Source: Vibrio methylphosphonaticus
Lineage (GTDB): Bacteria; Pseudomonadota; Gammaproteobacteria; Enterobacterales; Vibrionaceae
Assembly (NCBI RefSeq): GCF_023634655.1
Contig: NZ_JAMKMS010000023.1
Location: forward strand, 1 to 64,000
DNA length: 64,000 bases
Reading direction: 5' to 3'
Position 1 is the first letter of the stretch. Every line of letters starts with the position of its first letter. The notes under the pieces are model-generated. The model saw only the letters and a list, made by a program, of their open reading frames with translations, did no database searches and was not told where the DNA came from. This document shows, one piece after another, positions 8,089 through 15,349 of the stretch. The position numbers and the translations under genes were made by a program.

Positions 8089-8904
8089 ATGAAATTAGAT
8101 CTTATTATTCAAACAGAAGATCACGCTGTTGACATGAAAAGTGGATTAGAGACACTTTCTGGCACATCAGAATCAATTCGAACAGTCGTCGAAGCCGCGC
8201 TAACTGACCATGTTAGCCAAAGAACCTATAGCACCAATAAAGTTAGAAATAAAATGATGGAGAGTTTTGAAGGCTCTTATGGTGTAGTTTTCGAGGTTAT
8301 TGTTGATGACCCGGATCTAAAAAAGAAAATGACTCAAATTGGAGAAAGAGTTCTAGGTGAATTAATAAGCTACTTCATTGCAGAAGCACTATACAAAGAT
8401 AGCCCTGACTTATCTGATGAAGCAAAAGTGGCACTAGATAATATTTCTGCAGAAACACAAGATAAGCTGTTAAGCAAACTTAGGCGTAGCCCTCTCGAAA
8501 ATGCACACTCAGTACCAACCCACTTTGGCTATAATGTCACAATCAAGAGGCACCTAAATAACCTAAAACGACGTGATTTAGTTGTTTTAGATCGTGAAGG
8601 TAAAACAAATTTAGCACCTAGAACTAACAAGAATGTGGTTACATTTAGAGCATGCATAACTAGACTAAACATCAACACTGGTAACGGACGACTATTAAAA
8701 GAAAATGAAAGCGATACGATAGCATTCGGGTTCACGTCCAGTTACAGAGACGTTAGGGTGGCAGCAAGAAAAAAATTCTCAGAAAATCTAAATAAAAACA
8801 ATGGCATACCATCTGATCAGTGGGAATACATTGATATAACAGCAACCACATTGCGATTAAAAAGCGGGCATATAATTAAATACATGATCTCTGGTTTCGA
8901 ATAA
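8089..8904 (+). CDS. Unrecognised 271-aa protein, first gene of accessory cassette
   Basis: Cytoplasmic protein, no signal or membrane segment. The N-terminal half has a SGLETLSGTSESIRTVVEAAL segment and then KVRNKMMESFEGSYGVVFEV. The middle (about 85-135) looks helical, and the C-terminal part (about 165-271) is rich in beta-type alternation. I cannot assign a family with confidence. The gene is AT-rich relative to its neighbours, lies between the phage integrase and lysis genes on the opposite strand to the late operon, and is followed after three bases by the membrane-protein gene, so the two are surely co-translated. This layout fits a phage-borne defence or exclusion cassette in which this protein would sense or regulate. 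Confidence 0.75.
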   Translation: MKLDLIIQTEDHAVDMKSGLETLSGTSESIRTVVEAALTDHVSQRTYSTNKVRNKMMESFEGSYGVVFEVIVDDPDLKKKMTQIGERVLGELISYFIAEALYKDSPDLSDEAKVALDNISAETQDKLLSKLRRSPLENAHSVPTHFGYNVTIKRHLNNLKRRDLVVLDREGKTNLAPRTNKNVVTFRACITRLNINTGNGRLLKENESDTIAFGFTSSYRDVRVAARKKFSENLNKNNGIPSDQWEYIDITATTLRLKSGHIIKYMISGFE

Positions 8905-8907
8905 ACA

Positions 8908-9624
8908 ATGAATCAATACATAATTTCTGCAGTCATATGTATAACGTTAGTTCTTGGCATATATGGATATCAATTCCATTCATTCCAAATATCCAATGAC
9001 GTAAATCACTGGGGTCAATTTGGTGGTTTTATGGGGGGAGTTCTCGGGCCTCTCTTGAGTTTTTTATCATACGTAATGTTAATTAAATCGTTATCTCTTC
9101 AAAATGATGCAAACTCTGTTTTAAAAGAAGAATCGAAGCTTAATATTAAAAATGAAAAAATGCGCTCCTTTGAGGTTCACTTCTTTAATTTAATTAATGC
9201 ACAAAGAGATAGTTTTGAATACTTCAAGTTAGAACCTCAACTCGGAGAGTTTTTGACTGGTGTATCAGCAGTGAGAGAACTTGAAAATCAGATTGAAAAC
9301 ATGAGGGACAACAATGCCAACGACAACGACATTGCCATTTATATCAAAAACATAGACTCACACGAAAAAATTTACAACACACAACGGATTTTCTATGTAA
9401 TTACAAAAATGATATCTCAAAAATTATCAGATGAAAATGGCTTCACTCAAGAAGAACGTCAAGCTCAACTTACAACATTAATAAACTTCACTGAACTATC
9501 CGCTCTTCGGATTACACTAATAAGTATGCAATTTTTGAGTCACAAGTCATCTAAACTATTACGTGAAGATCAAGAGTTAATAGATATTTTTAAGGAGCTA
9601 AAACTACCTTATGACCAATACTAA
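8908..9624 (+). CDS. Two-TM protein resembling putative phage abortive-infection (AbiC-like) proteins
   Basis: 238 aa. A first transmembrane segment spans about residues 4-22 and a second about 37-62, containing WGQFGGFMGGVLGPLLSFLSY. A coiled-coil-like stretch and a helical cytoplasmic domain with FEVHFFNLINAQRD follow. This G-F-x-G-G-V-L-x-P-L-L-S-F-L pattern followed by an FF-L-L segment is the recognisable signature of the putative phage abortive-infection family, known only by annotation. It starts three bases after the preceding stop and ends 11 bp from the convergent phage lysis operon. Role as a membrane effector of superinfection immunity is inferred. Confidence 0.7.
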   Translation: MNQYIISAVICITLVLGIYGYQFHSFQISNDVNHWGQFGGFMGGVLGPLLSFLSYVMLIKSLSLQNDANSVLKEESKLNIKNEKMRSFEVHFFNLINAQRDSFEYFKLEPQLGEFLTGVSAVRELENQIENMRDNNANDNDIAIYIKNIDSHEKIYNTQRIFYVITKMISQKLSDENGFTQEERQAQLTTLINFTELSALRITLISMQFLSHKSSKLLREDQELIDIFKELKLPYDQY

Positions 9625-9635
9625 AATAATCATCA

Positions 9636-9806
9636 TTAGTTAGATAATGTTTTGATTTTTTCATCTAACTCATTCACTTTTCTAACGATCCTACCCATCA
9701 AGATATTTGTTTTCTTTATATTTTGCCAAAGAAGTGTTAAAACCAATATCTCTGTTGGTTGTAGCCCTAACTCCGACAATACAGGTAAAATAGGAATATC
9801 TATCAT
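9636..9806 (-). CDS. Small phage protein at end of lysis operon (56 aa)
   Basis: Starts MIDIPILPVLSELGLQPTE and ends with a charged, helical tail (KVNELDEKIKTLSN). The start overlaps the upstream stop as ATGA and is preceded by GGGGGAGGA, so translation is well supported although the gene is very short. The hydrophobic N-terminus and coiled C-terminus would fit a spanin-like, holin-regulating or minor virion protein; I cannot tell which. It is the last gene of the late operon. Confidence 0.65.
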   Translation of the reverse strand: MIDIPILPVLSELGLQPTEILVLTLLWQNIKKTNILMGRIVRKVNELDEKIKTLSN

Positions 9807-10009
9807 TCCTCCCCCTTAAACTCATCCCGTATTGCTTCCCACAAACCAAGCAATAAAGGTGCTACCACACCAATCACGCCACCCATTTGCACACCTTCAG
9901 GTGTCACGCTTGCCGTTAAGAGTTCAGGGTGACCAGTGGCGAGGGCAACACCCGCACCAATTAGCGCTAAGCCTTTTTTTGTTGAGGGTTGATTCAAGTC
10001 TATTTTCAT
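9803..10009 (-). CDS. Holin-like small membrane protein
   Basis: 68 aa with two hydrophobic segments (about residues 13-28 and 43-59) and a charged C-terminus (RDEFKGEE), as in class II holins. AGGAG precedes the ATG. It lies directly downstream of the muramidase-like gene and a 29-aa membrane protein, so it probably forms the membrane lesion for lysis. Holin identity is inferred from topology and context. Confidence 0.6.
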   Translation of the reverse strand: MKIDLNQPSTKKGLALIGAGVALATGHPELLTASVTPEGVQMGGVIGVVAPLLLGLWEAIRDEFKGEE

Positions 10010-10025
10010 TTGGGTTACTCCTACT

Positions 10026-10115
10026 CTAGCCGTTGATGCGCTTCCAGATATAAGCGCTGATTAAAGCGGTGAAAATGCCCACCGCGACTCGTTGCATCAT
10101 TTCTTTTTGCGTCAT
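10026..10115 (-). CDS. 29-aa phage membrane protein
   Basis: Encodes MTQKEMMQRVAVGIFTALIS followed by a short basic tail, with one transmembrane helix. The start overlaps the stop of the preceding gene as ATGA, which is strong evidence of translation for so short a frame. Position between the muramidase-like and holin-like genes suggests a lysis accessory or a minor virion membrane protein, like the very small membrane proteins of PM2. Confidence 0.6.
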   Translation of the reverse strand: MTQKEMMQRVAVGIFTALISAYIWKRING

Positions 10116-10591
10116 ACCAGGGCGACTCCTTGCTGCGCATCTGATAGCGAGTAATAACGCCCCACTTCCATAATCGACATGGCGTGAACCAATCGTGCTA
10201 ACAGATTGCTATCGGATAAGTTAAGCGCGGTACTCGGTGAGAGATTCAATTGGCCTGCCACGAACTGCGAATAATTGCGGGTGTCGTTTTCATGGCTTGG
10301 CGCCCAACGAGCAATGATTTCGTCAATGGTGTTTAGCCCATACAGTGATTGATAATTACGAATGAGCTTTGCGGCAGCGCGAAAGCCATACTTCGAATCT
10401 GAGAAAGTTTCGAAAGCCTTGTCTTGGCTTGGGGTCACTTTTCCTGTCCATGCGCTATTACTGATTCGAATGTTGAGCGGGTTGTTATTACGTATCCCGC
10501 GATTGAGTTGTGATTTCACTAGTTTCACTCCGGTATCTGCGCCCTTATAGGCAAGCGCCATTAGTAGGATTAATAAAAGCCAGCGAGCCAT
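10112..10591 (-). CDS. P5-like virion muramidase / lytic transglycosylase
   Basis: 159 aa. An N-terminal hydrophobic anchor (MARWLLLILLMALAY) is followed by RGIRNNNPLNIR, a KYGFRAAAKLIRNYQ segment, TIDEIIARWAPSHEND and a conserved Y-x-x-F-V. This pattern is well known from phage and prophage proteins annotated as structural protein P5 or peptidoglycan hydrolases. In this tailless phage it probably opens the cell wall during entry or lysis, held in the virion membrane. It overlaps the next gene by four bases. Confidence 0.75.
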   Translation of the reverse strand: MARWLLLILLMALAYKGADTGVKLVKSQLNRGIRNNNPLNIRISNSAWTGKVTPSQDKAFETFSDSKYGFRAAAKLIRNYQSLYGLNTIDEIIARWAPSHENDTRNYSQFVAGQLNLSPSTALNLSDSNLLARLVHAMSIMEVGRYYSLSDAQQGVALV

Positions 10592-10597
10592 AGCTGT

Positions 10598-11347
10598 TTA
10601 CTCTTCTATTTGTTGGGCACGCCCCGACCACACTTTGGTGATAGAGGTGCTCATTTCAAACCAAGCGACATCCGTTTCATTAGTGAGTAGCGTCGTTCCG
10701 TTACTTAACACAAAACCAGATAGCTTCATTTGAAATTCGTCAAATCGGTTTGACTCGACATCACGGTTTGAGTCTTTATAAAAGCTCGCTTCGTAAGCAT
10801 TCATATGAATCGTTAAAGGTACAAAACCACTGGCTCGAATATCACCGTTATCTGCAATGGAAGCGTTGAGTTGAACAAAGTGATTGATTGTATGTTTGCT
10901 GTTAACATCCAACGCTAGCGCCAATCCACGTTCATTAATTGCGCTCAATACATCCGCTTTTGTTTGCCCCGATGTTCTTAATCGCATATCAAAAAACACA
11001 TTCATTCGGAATGTCACCACCGTCCCTTTTGGATACCAGAATGTGCCGTCACCTTCGTCTATTTCTCGTGGGTATCCTTCGCTATCGAGCAAAGCGATAG
11101 CCGCACGACGCAATGAGAAAACGTTCGATTCTGGGCAAGTGTAAAAATCATAATTATGGGTATTCTCACCAGAGCGCCCACTTTGATTCATACCGATTAG
11201 CAGCGGTGAATCTAACTCCCCTCCGATTTTTGGGTGGACGCGAAATTCAGCGGTTAAATCTAACCCTTTATCCATCCCTAGCAACGAGTACAGAAACTCA
11301 ATTTTATTGCGACTGCTACCCGTTGGTAGCGGTGGTAAATTCGACAT
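10598..11347 (-). CDS. Candidate virion vertex or receptor-binding protein (249 aa)
   Basis: No family recognised. It has no signal or membrane segment and is predicted rich in beta strands, with long alternating segments (SGFVPLTIHMNAYEASFY, DVAWFEMSTSITKVW). GGAG precedes the ATG and it starts two bases after the repeat protein, with which it probably acts. In PM2 the vertex spike P1 is a separate soluble beta-rich protein, and this position among virion genes makes a spike or minor capsid role plausible. That is inference only. Confidence 0.6.
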   Translation of the reverse strand: MSNLPPLPTGSSRNKIEFLYSLLGMDKGLDLTAEFRVHPKIGGELDSPLLIGMNQSGRSGENTHNYDFYTCPESNVFSLRRAAIALLDSEGYPREIDEGDGTFWYPKGTVVTFRMNVFFDMRLRTSGQTKADVLSAINERGLALALDVNSKHTINHFVQLNASIADNGDIRASGFVPLTIHMNAYEASFYKDSNRDVESNRFDEFQMKLSGFVLSNGTTLLTNETDVAWFEMSTSITKVWSGRAQQIEE

Positions 11348-11349
11348 GG

Positions 11350-12045
11350 TTAATACTCCAAGACTTGAACAGCATCCGGTGCCGTCCCTGTTAATTCAAT
11401 TAATGCGGTGCTCTCCAAGCGGATTTGCTCACCTGCGGCCAACTCAAAGCCCATCAAATCAACAAGCCCTGTATTAGTGGATTTCGCTTTTATCCATACG
11501 CCTTTGCGCATGGCATTAGCAGGAACGGAAAGCGGGACTTCACCGATATGAGCATTTAGGTTGCCACTGACCTCAAGCACCACTTTAGGCAAAGCGCTTA
11601 CCGCGAGGCTTTGCCCTGCTTTAATTTCAACAGGGGGTAACGAGTCCACCGCAAGAGACTGATTGTTTTCAATCTGCACTTTCGGTAAGGCGCTTACGAT
11701 CACCTCTTGTCCCTGCGCAATTTCAACGGCAGGTAACGCGCTGACTTCAATATTCTGACCATCATCAATTTGCATTTTGGGCATGGTTTGAATATCGAGT
11801 TTTTGCCCTTCGATAGGCGCCGTGAAATCCCCCACGCCATGCTCAAGGCTCAATTGCCCTTCACCACTTAACAAAATACGGCCTAGCTTTTTGCCATAGC
11901 GAAAAACCGAACGGTTAAGCAACGTCACTCGCTCGCCCGTTTCATCAATTTCAACCGTTAGCTTGCCGTCGATGGATTCAACAAATAGCCAACTGGCCTC
12001 TAAGGTCACCGGAATAGGTTGCCCTTTCATTAGATTTATAATCAT
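11350..12045 (-). CDS. Virion protein with five 16-residue repeats, probable spike stalk
   Basis: 231 aa. An N-terminal domain of about 70 residues (GQPIPVTLEASWLFVE...) is followed by five consecutive repeats of the type GQSLAVSALPKVEI plus two residues (about residues 80-158). A C-terminal beta-rich domain follows (GVWIKAKSTNTG...LTGTAPDAVQVLEY). Regular repeats with small residues and a conserved LPxVEI suggest a fibrous or beta-helical stalk between a capsid-binding base and a distal domain. The start overlaps the upstream gene as ATGA. Possible vertex or penton role by position. Confidence 0.6.
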   Translation of the reverse strand: MIINLMKGQPIPVTLEASWLFVESIDGKLTVEIDETGERVTLLNRSVFRYGKKLGRILLSGEGQLSLEHGVGDFTAPIEGQKLDIQTMPKMQIDDGQNIEVSALPAVEIAQGQEVIVSALPKVQIENNQSLAVDSLPPVEIKAGQSLAVSALPKVVLEVSGNLNAHIGEVPLSVPANAMRKGVWIKAKSTNTGLVDLMGFELAAGEQIRLESTALIELTGTAPDAVQVLEY

Positions 12046-12560
12046 TTGCGCATCGCCTTCACCAAGACAAAACCCAGTACCAGCACAATGATGCCCATGA
12101 GGATCAGTTGTTGTTGGTTCAATTCACTTTGTCCGTTGTCTTGTTTGAACTTGGCAAGCTCGGTTAACTTGTTTAGGTTCTCGCTGTTTTGCGATGCCTG
12201 ATTACCCGCAAGCCCTGCCATCATTTGTAAGTGTTCGCTATTGGATGCGCTGTATTCTTCCAGTGCCCCCGCTGCAAACTTCAATGAGTTCTCGGTGTTT
12301 CTGTCCACGAGTTCGAGTGATTGCTTACCAAAGTCGAGCGACTCGCTTACCGTGTTCCCTGCGAAATCAAAAGACTCATCAAGCGCATCCCCTGCAAACT
12401 CAAACGACTTGGCAACACTGCCGTGGTCGGTCACCGTGGCGTTAATGGTTGAGCCTTCAATACCACTCAGCGCAACGCCTAAGTTGTCACCGCTGATCGC
12501 ATTTTGGCTACTGGTGTTCTTTGTACTGGTGCTATTGCTTGAACTGGAACTGCCGCCCAT
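12042..12560 (-). CDS. Tail-anchored virion protein with Ser/Asn-rich head
   Basis: 172 aa. The N-terminus is almost only Ser, Thr and Asn. The middle contains repeated helical units of the form SFEFAGDALDESFDFAGNTV, and the C-terminus is one transmembrane helix followed by KAMRK. The 11-residue periodicity (FAG-x3-E/S-S-x-D/E) suggests a long amphipathic or coiled helix. PM2-type virions have an internal membrane with several single-TM proteins, and this would be one. No family recognised. Confidence 0.6.
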   Translation of the reverse strand: MGGSSSSSNSTSTKNTSSQNAISGDNLGVALSGIEGSTINATVTDHGSVAKSFEFAGDALDESFDFAGNTVSESLDFGKQSLELVDRNTENSLKFAAGALEEYSASNSEHLQMMAGLAGNQASQNSENLNKLTELAKFKQDNGQSELNQQQLILMGIIVLVLGFVLVKAMRK

Positions 12561-12563
12561 GCG

Positions 12564-12938
12564 CTACACCTCCCAACGTAAAAATTCGTGGTCACCGTGT
12601 TGGTTAATTTTCACATCACCAAGACGCTTGAGCAGTCGGGCGACCAATGGAAAATAAGTGCGGGTTGAAATGGCGCTCAAGCCTGAACGTTTAACGTATT
12701 CGGCCAGCTCTCGCGTGGCATCCACCGCGCCATTGCCAGCCACCGCCCAAATGAAATAGGCATTGCCCATCACTTCCCCTGCCACCGTTAACCGATAACC
12801 ATCACCGGACAATTCATACACGCTGACACGACCGCCTTTGATTTCGTGTTTCATCACGTCAAAGTCATTAGGACAGGCACGAAAGGCAGGTTTGAGCCGT
12901 TCAATGGCGCTCGGTGATTCAGTGACAATCGAGATCAT
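12564..12938 (-). CDS. 124-aa phage protein with GNAT-like pattern
   Basis: Soluble protein, MISIVTESPSAIERLKPAF at the start. The pattern L-SGDGYRLTVAGEVMGNAYFIWAVAGNGA followed by TYFPLVARLLKRLG resembles small phage proteins of the acetyltransferase-like Gp13 type, but the similarity is by eye and weak. The start overlaps the preceding stop by four bases. A virion or host-modifying role is unknown. Confidence 0.55.
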   Translation of the reverse strand: MISIVTESPSAIERLKPAFRACPNDFDVMKHEIKGGRVSVYELSGDGYRLTVAGEVMGNAYFIWAVAGNGAVDATRELAEYVKRSGLSAISTRTYFPLVARLLKRLGDVKINQHGDHEFLRWEV

Positions 12939-13126
12939 TTCAGCACCTTAAGCGCAAATACTGCTATCAACGCCACACCGACAATAAGCCAAGGATTTAC
13001 CCCGCCGCCCATGTTGATGCCGCCAATAGATTGCCCTGATTGGTTACTACTTTTTGCGGTAGAAGGGCCAGCACTGCCACCCGTTAAACCTCCACCGCCC
13101 GTTAAGCTTGTCATTGCTCCAAACAT
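12935..13126 (-). CDS. Glycine-rich single-TM virion protein (63 aa)
   Basis: The N-terminal two-thirds is Gly/Ser-rich (LTGGGGLTGGSAG, SIGGINMGGG), then NPWLIVGVALIAVFALKVLK forms one transmembrane helix with a basic end. AAAGGG lies upstream of the ATG. Similar in style to the small membrane proteins of PM2 virions; the specific equivalent is unknown. Confidence 0.6.
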   Translation of the reverse strand: MFGAMTSLTGGGGLTGGSAGPSTAKSSNQSGQSIGGINMGGGVNPWLIVGVALIAVFALKVLK

Positions 13127-13127
13127 A

Positions 13128-13259
13128 TCAGCCCTTTTTAAACCAGATAATCAGCGCAAGAACGGCGACGATTTGCCAAGCGGTTTTATTCACCCCTTGA
13201 GCAGAAAAATAGCCACTGGCAAACACCACCCCCGCCACGCCTAAATAAAGAAACGGCAC
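13128..13259 (-). CDS. 43-aa membrane protein (GTG start)
   Basis: Encodes PFLYLGVAGVVFASGYFSA, then a second hydrophobic stretch (WQIVAVLALIIWF) and KKG. I take the GTG at 13259, which shares its G with the TAG of the upstream gene and has GGGGG seven bases upstream. Upstream in-frame extensions would lie inside the preceding gene. It is a two-helix minor virion membrane protein candidate. Confidence 0.6.
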   Translation of the reverse strand: MPFLYLGVAGVVFASGYFSAQGVNKTAWQIVAVLALIIWFKKG

Positions 13260-13606
13260 TACTTGCCCCCTTTCATGGCGACATAAGCCCCGCCCAATAC
13301 CACGACAAGCACAAGCGCCACAATCATGAGTGTTTGCCACTGCATGCCTTGTCCACTGACTTGAACCGGAGCACCGTTAGGTTGCTGATAATCATTGTTG
13401 TTCGAACGGTTCTCATCTGGATTGGAAGACTTAGCGCGGTCTAGCTCACCATCCATTTTGATGCCAAGCCAATCCCCACCAAAGCCGCCGACCACATCGA
13501 CCGCACCACCCACAATCTCGCCCGTACTTTCGACTAAGCTGTCCCACCACCCCATATCGCTAGAGGTGGCGGCGCCTGTCGAAAGAAATTCGTCAGGGTA
13601 TGCCAT
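13259..13606 (-). CDS. 115-aa tail-anchored virion protein
   Basis: The N-terminal segment MAYPDEFLSTGAATS is followed by a Gly-rich region (GGAVDVVGGFGGDWLG) and an Asn/Gln-rich linker. A C-terminal transmembrane helix (MIVALVLVVVLGGAYVAM) ends in KGGK. It lies immediately downstream of the capsid gene, where membrane proteins that tether the capsid to the lipid layer would be expected. No family recognised. Confidence 0.6.
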   Translation of the reverse strand: MAYPDEFLSTGAATSSDMGWWDSLVESTGEIVGGAVDVVGGFGGDWLGIKMDGELDRAKSSNPDENRSNNNDYQQPNGAPVQVSGQGMQWQTLMIVALVLVVVLGGAYVAMKGGK

Positions 13607-13617
13607 GAGTCACCCCC

Positions 13618-14451
13618 TTATTTCGATTGACTAATCACGCCCACTTGCTCGATTGCTTCAATCAATACCGGAATACTGCCCGCCGCTGATTTTTCAATCT
13701 CAAACTGCAATTGTTTGAACGCATTGGTAGGCAAGCGCCCTTCAACACCAAAACCAGTACGAACGAAGTCGAGCGAAAACCAATCATCATTTTGTTCAAG
13801 ATCGGACAGTGCTAAATCAAAGGCGTTATCGACTTTGTTAACGTTCATTTCTTCCACGTCATCACGCAGAACACGAACACGGTCAATAGAGCTGTCTTTG
13901 AAGTGGATACGCTTTAGCGAAAACGTTGGCGAACGCTCGGCAAAATCAAACGGTGTACGACCTGTCGCGCTGGCAAACCACGTTAGTGAGTAAATGCGAG
14001 GCAAGTAGATGCGTGTTGATTGAGCCGCTGTTGAATGGGCACGAGCGCGGATACTTGGCGGGTTAGTGCCTCCCGCTTTTGGCGCGAGTTGGATGTAAAC
14101 AAACCAAATCTCACCGTTTAACGTGACCAATTCACCCGTTCGAACCCCCGCTTTAGTGCGAAGTTTCAGATCAGCGAATGGAATGACATAACGCCCCGCC
14201 GCTTGGTATTGCTTACGATGTTCTTGAAGGTCTACAAGGTCTTGTCCGGTAAGGTTGTACACCTCTTTACCGTTCAAAGTGATACGCACACGCTCAATGT
14301 CGGCAGGGTCGGTAATATCAGTAACTAATTCAATAGACTGATAAGTAGGACCACTAACAAGGCGCAGTGTGGCTTGGTTGCCCCAATTCACACCCTCAAC
14401 AGGGTCTAAATCACGAGGACGTGGGTTAAATGGTGTGCTTAGTAATTCCAT
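13618..14451 (-). CDS. Major capsid protein, PM2 P2-like double jelly-roll
   Basis: 277 aa, close to the 269 aa of PM2 P2. By eye it follows P2 through its length. GPTYQSIELVTDITDPADIERVRITLNGKEV corresponds to P2's GQTYEVIDLRYSGVTPSQIKNVRVELDGR region. KAGVRTGELVTLNGEIW follows. In the second half, LKRIHFKDSSIDRVRVLRDD and a long pre-C-terminal strand-helix-strand corresponding to P2's RIAAIHIKAAGVDAVEFQID region are seen. The protein should form the pseudo-hexameric trimers of a lipid-containing icosahedral capsid. It is the second gene of the late operon. Confidence 0.8.
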   Translation of the reverse strand: MELLSTPFNPRPRDLDPVEGVNWGNQATLRLVSGPTYQSIELVTDITDPADIERVRITLNGKEVYNLTGQDLVDLQEHRKQYQAAGRYVIPFADLKLRTKAGVRTGELVTLNGEIWFVYIQLAPKAGGTNPPSIRARAHSTAAQSTRIYLPRIYSLTWFASATGRTPFDFAERSPTFSLKRIHFKDSSIDRVRVLRDDVEEMNVNKVDNAFDLALSDLEQNDDWFSLDFVRTGFGVEGRLPTNAFKQLQFEIEKSAAGSIPVLIEAIEQVGVISQSK

Positions 14452-14454
14452 AGT

Positions 14455-14583
14455 TTAAAACCACCCTGAATTACCATTGATTTGTTCTTTGAGCGGGTTA
14501 AGTGCGCTCACGTTGTTGATCATCGCTAGTGCGACCAGAACGGCCACAACCGTGAACAACATGGTCTTGTGTTTTGCTTGCAT
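14455..14583 (-). CDS. 42-aa membrane protein, first gene of late operon
   Basis: Encodes MQAKHKTMLFTVVAVLVALA followed by a short polar tail ending SGWF. One transmembrane helix. CAGGGG lies six bases before the ATG, and its stop is three bases before the capsid start, so the two are coupled. Probably a minor virion membrane protein. Confidence 0.65.
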   Translation of the reverse strand: MQAKHKTMLFTVVAVLVALAMINNVSALNPLKEQINGNSGWF

Positions 14584-14666
14584 GGTTTCCCCTGTTTCAC
14601 AACGTTAGAAAAAGTTATTTGCAGGGCATAGATAAAGGGAAAAAGGGAAGGAATAAAAGGGGGAGG

Positions 14667-14698
14667 AACCTATAGGTTTAGTGGGTAACCTATAGGTT
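14667..14698. promoter_or_regulatory. Two tandem perfect palindromes upstream of late operon
   Basis: AACCTATAGGTT occurs at 14667-14678 and again at 14687-14698, exactly 20 bp centre to centre, so both face the same side of the helix. They lie about 85-115 bp before the late operon start and about 120 bp before the divergent lipoprotein gene. A polypurine run (about 14628-14666) follows towards the operon. Likely binding sites for a dimeric late regulator such as the PrtN-like protein or the repressor. Confidence 0.65.
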
Positions 14699-14820
14699 AA
14701 ATTCAAGTATTAAACTCCAATGTATCGACCGAAAGAACATGTAGGATTAACCGAGTATAATATCAAGCGGCATACATGATACTATCCCGCACTTTGAAAT
14801 TTAGCTTGAGCCAGTATTAC

Positions 14821-15300
14821 ATGAAACGACTCGCTGTATTTGGAGCTACTCTTGCTCTATCTGGGTGCGCACAAATCAATCACACAATGCCAGAAGAGAA
14901 AGTCATTGTTAAAAGCCATACATACGATTTGAGCTTTGACGATGCATGGGTACGTGCGGTCGATTGGTTTGCTGATCATAATGTCACCATTGAAAAAATT
15001 GAGAAAACTTCAGGGTTAATTACGGCCAAGTACATGATCAGAGATAATGATATGAATCTTGATTGTGGGCACTTTAATGTTACAGGCACAACCCACGGAG
15101 CAAACATTAGTAAAAGTGGGTCTCTAAACGTTACCGTCAGAAACCGTGGCGAAAACAAGAGTCGTGTTAATGTTAACTTTTTCGGAGAATATCAGCTGAC
15201 AGCCAACGATGCTTGGGATGGTCGTTTGATTCGTAGCAATGGTCATTGTGTTTCTAATGGTCAGATGGAAAAAAGCATCCTTAACTACATAGCAGACTAA
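14821..15300 (+). CDS. Prophage-encoded lipoprotein (lysogenic conversion candidate)
   Basis: 159 aa starting at the ATG at 14821. A short signal peptide ends in the lipobox LSGC (Cys16), and the mature part contains SHTYDLSFDDAWVRAVDWF, a pattern seen in small envelope lipoproteins with a beta-alpha-beta repeat. It is on the opposite strand to both phage operons, is flanked by its own intergenic spaces, and is followed by a perfect hairpin, so it is expressed independently, probably in the lysogen. Surface modification or superinfection exclusion are reasonable guesses. Confidence 0.75.
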   Translation: MKRLAVFGATLALSGCAQINHTMPEEKVIVKSHTYDLSFDDAWVRAVDWFADHNVTIEKIEKTSGLITAKYMIRDNDMNLDCGHFNVTGTTHGANISKSGSLNVTVRNRGENKSRVNVNFFGEYQLTANDAWDGRLIRSNGHCVSNGQMEKSILNYIAD

Positions 15301-15305
15301 TACTC

Positions 15306-15342
15306 ATAATATTGATACGCTCTATGAGCGTATCAATATTAT
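15306..15342. terminator. Bidirectional hairpin between lipoprotein and ATPase genes
   Basis: A perfect 17-bp inverted repeat with a TAT loop (arms 15306-15322 and 15326-15342; core ATTGATACGCTC/GAGCGTATCAAT). It lies between two convergent genes and its outer bases are A/T, so it can terminate both. Confidence 0.8.
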
Positions 15343-15349
15343 TCCTATA

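Noticed and set aside
8089..9624. Known retron or toxin-antitoxin system
   Set aside because: No reverse transcriptase, no structured ncRNA, and neither protein has the size or motifs of a standard toxin-antitoxin pair.
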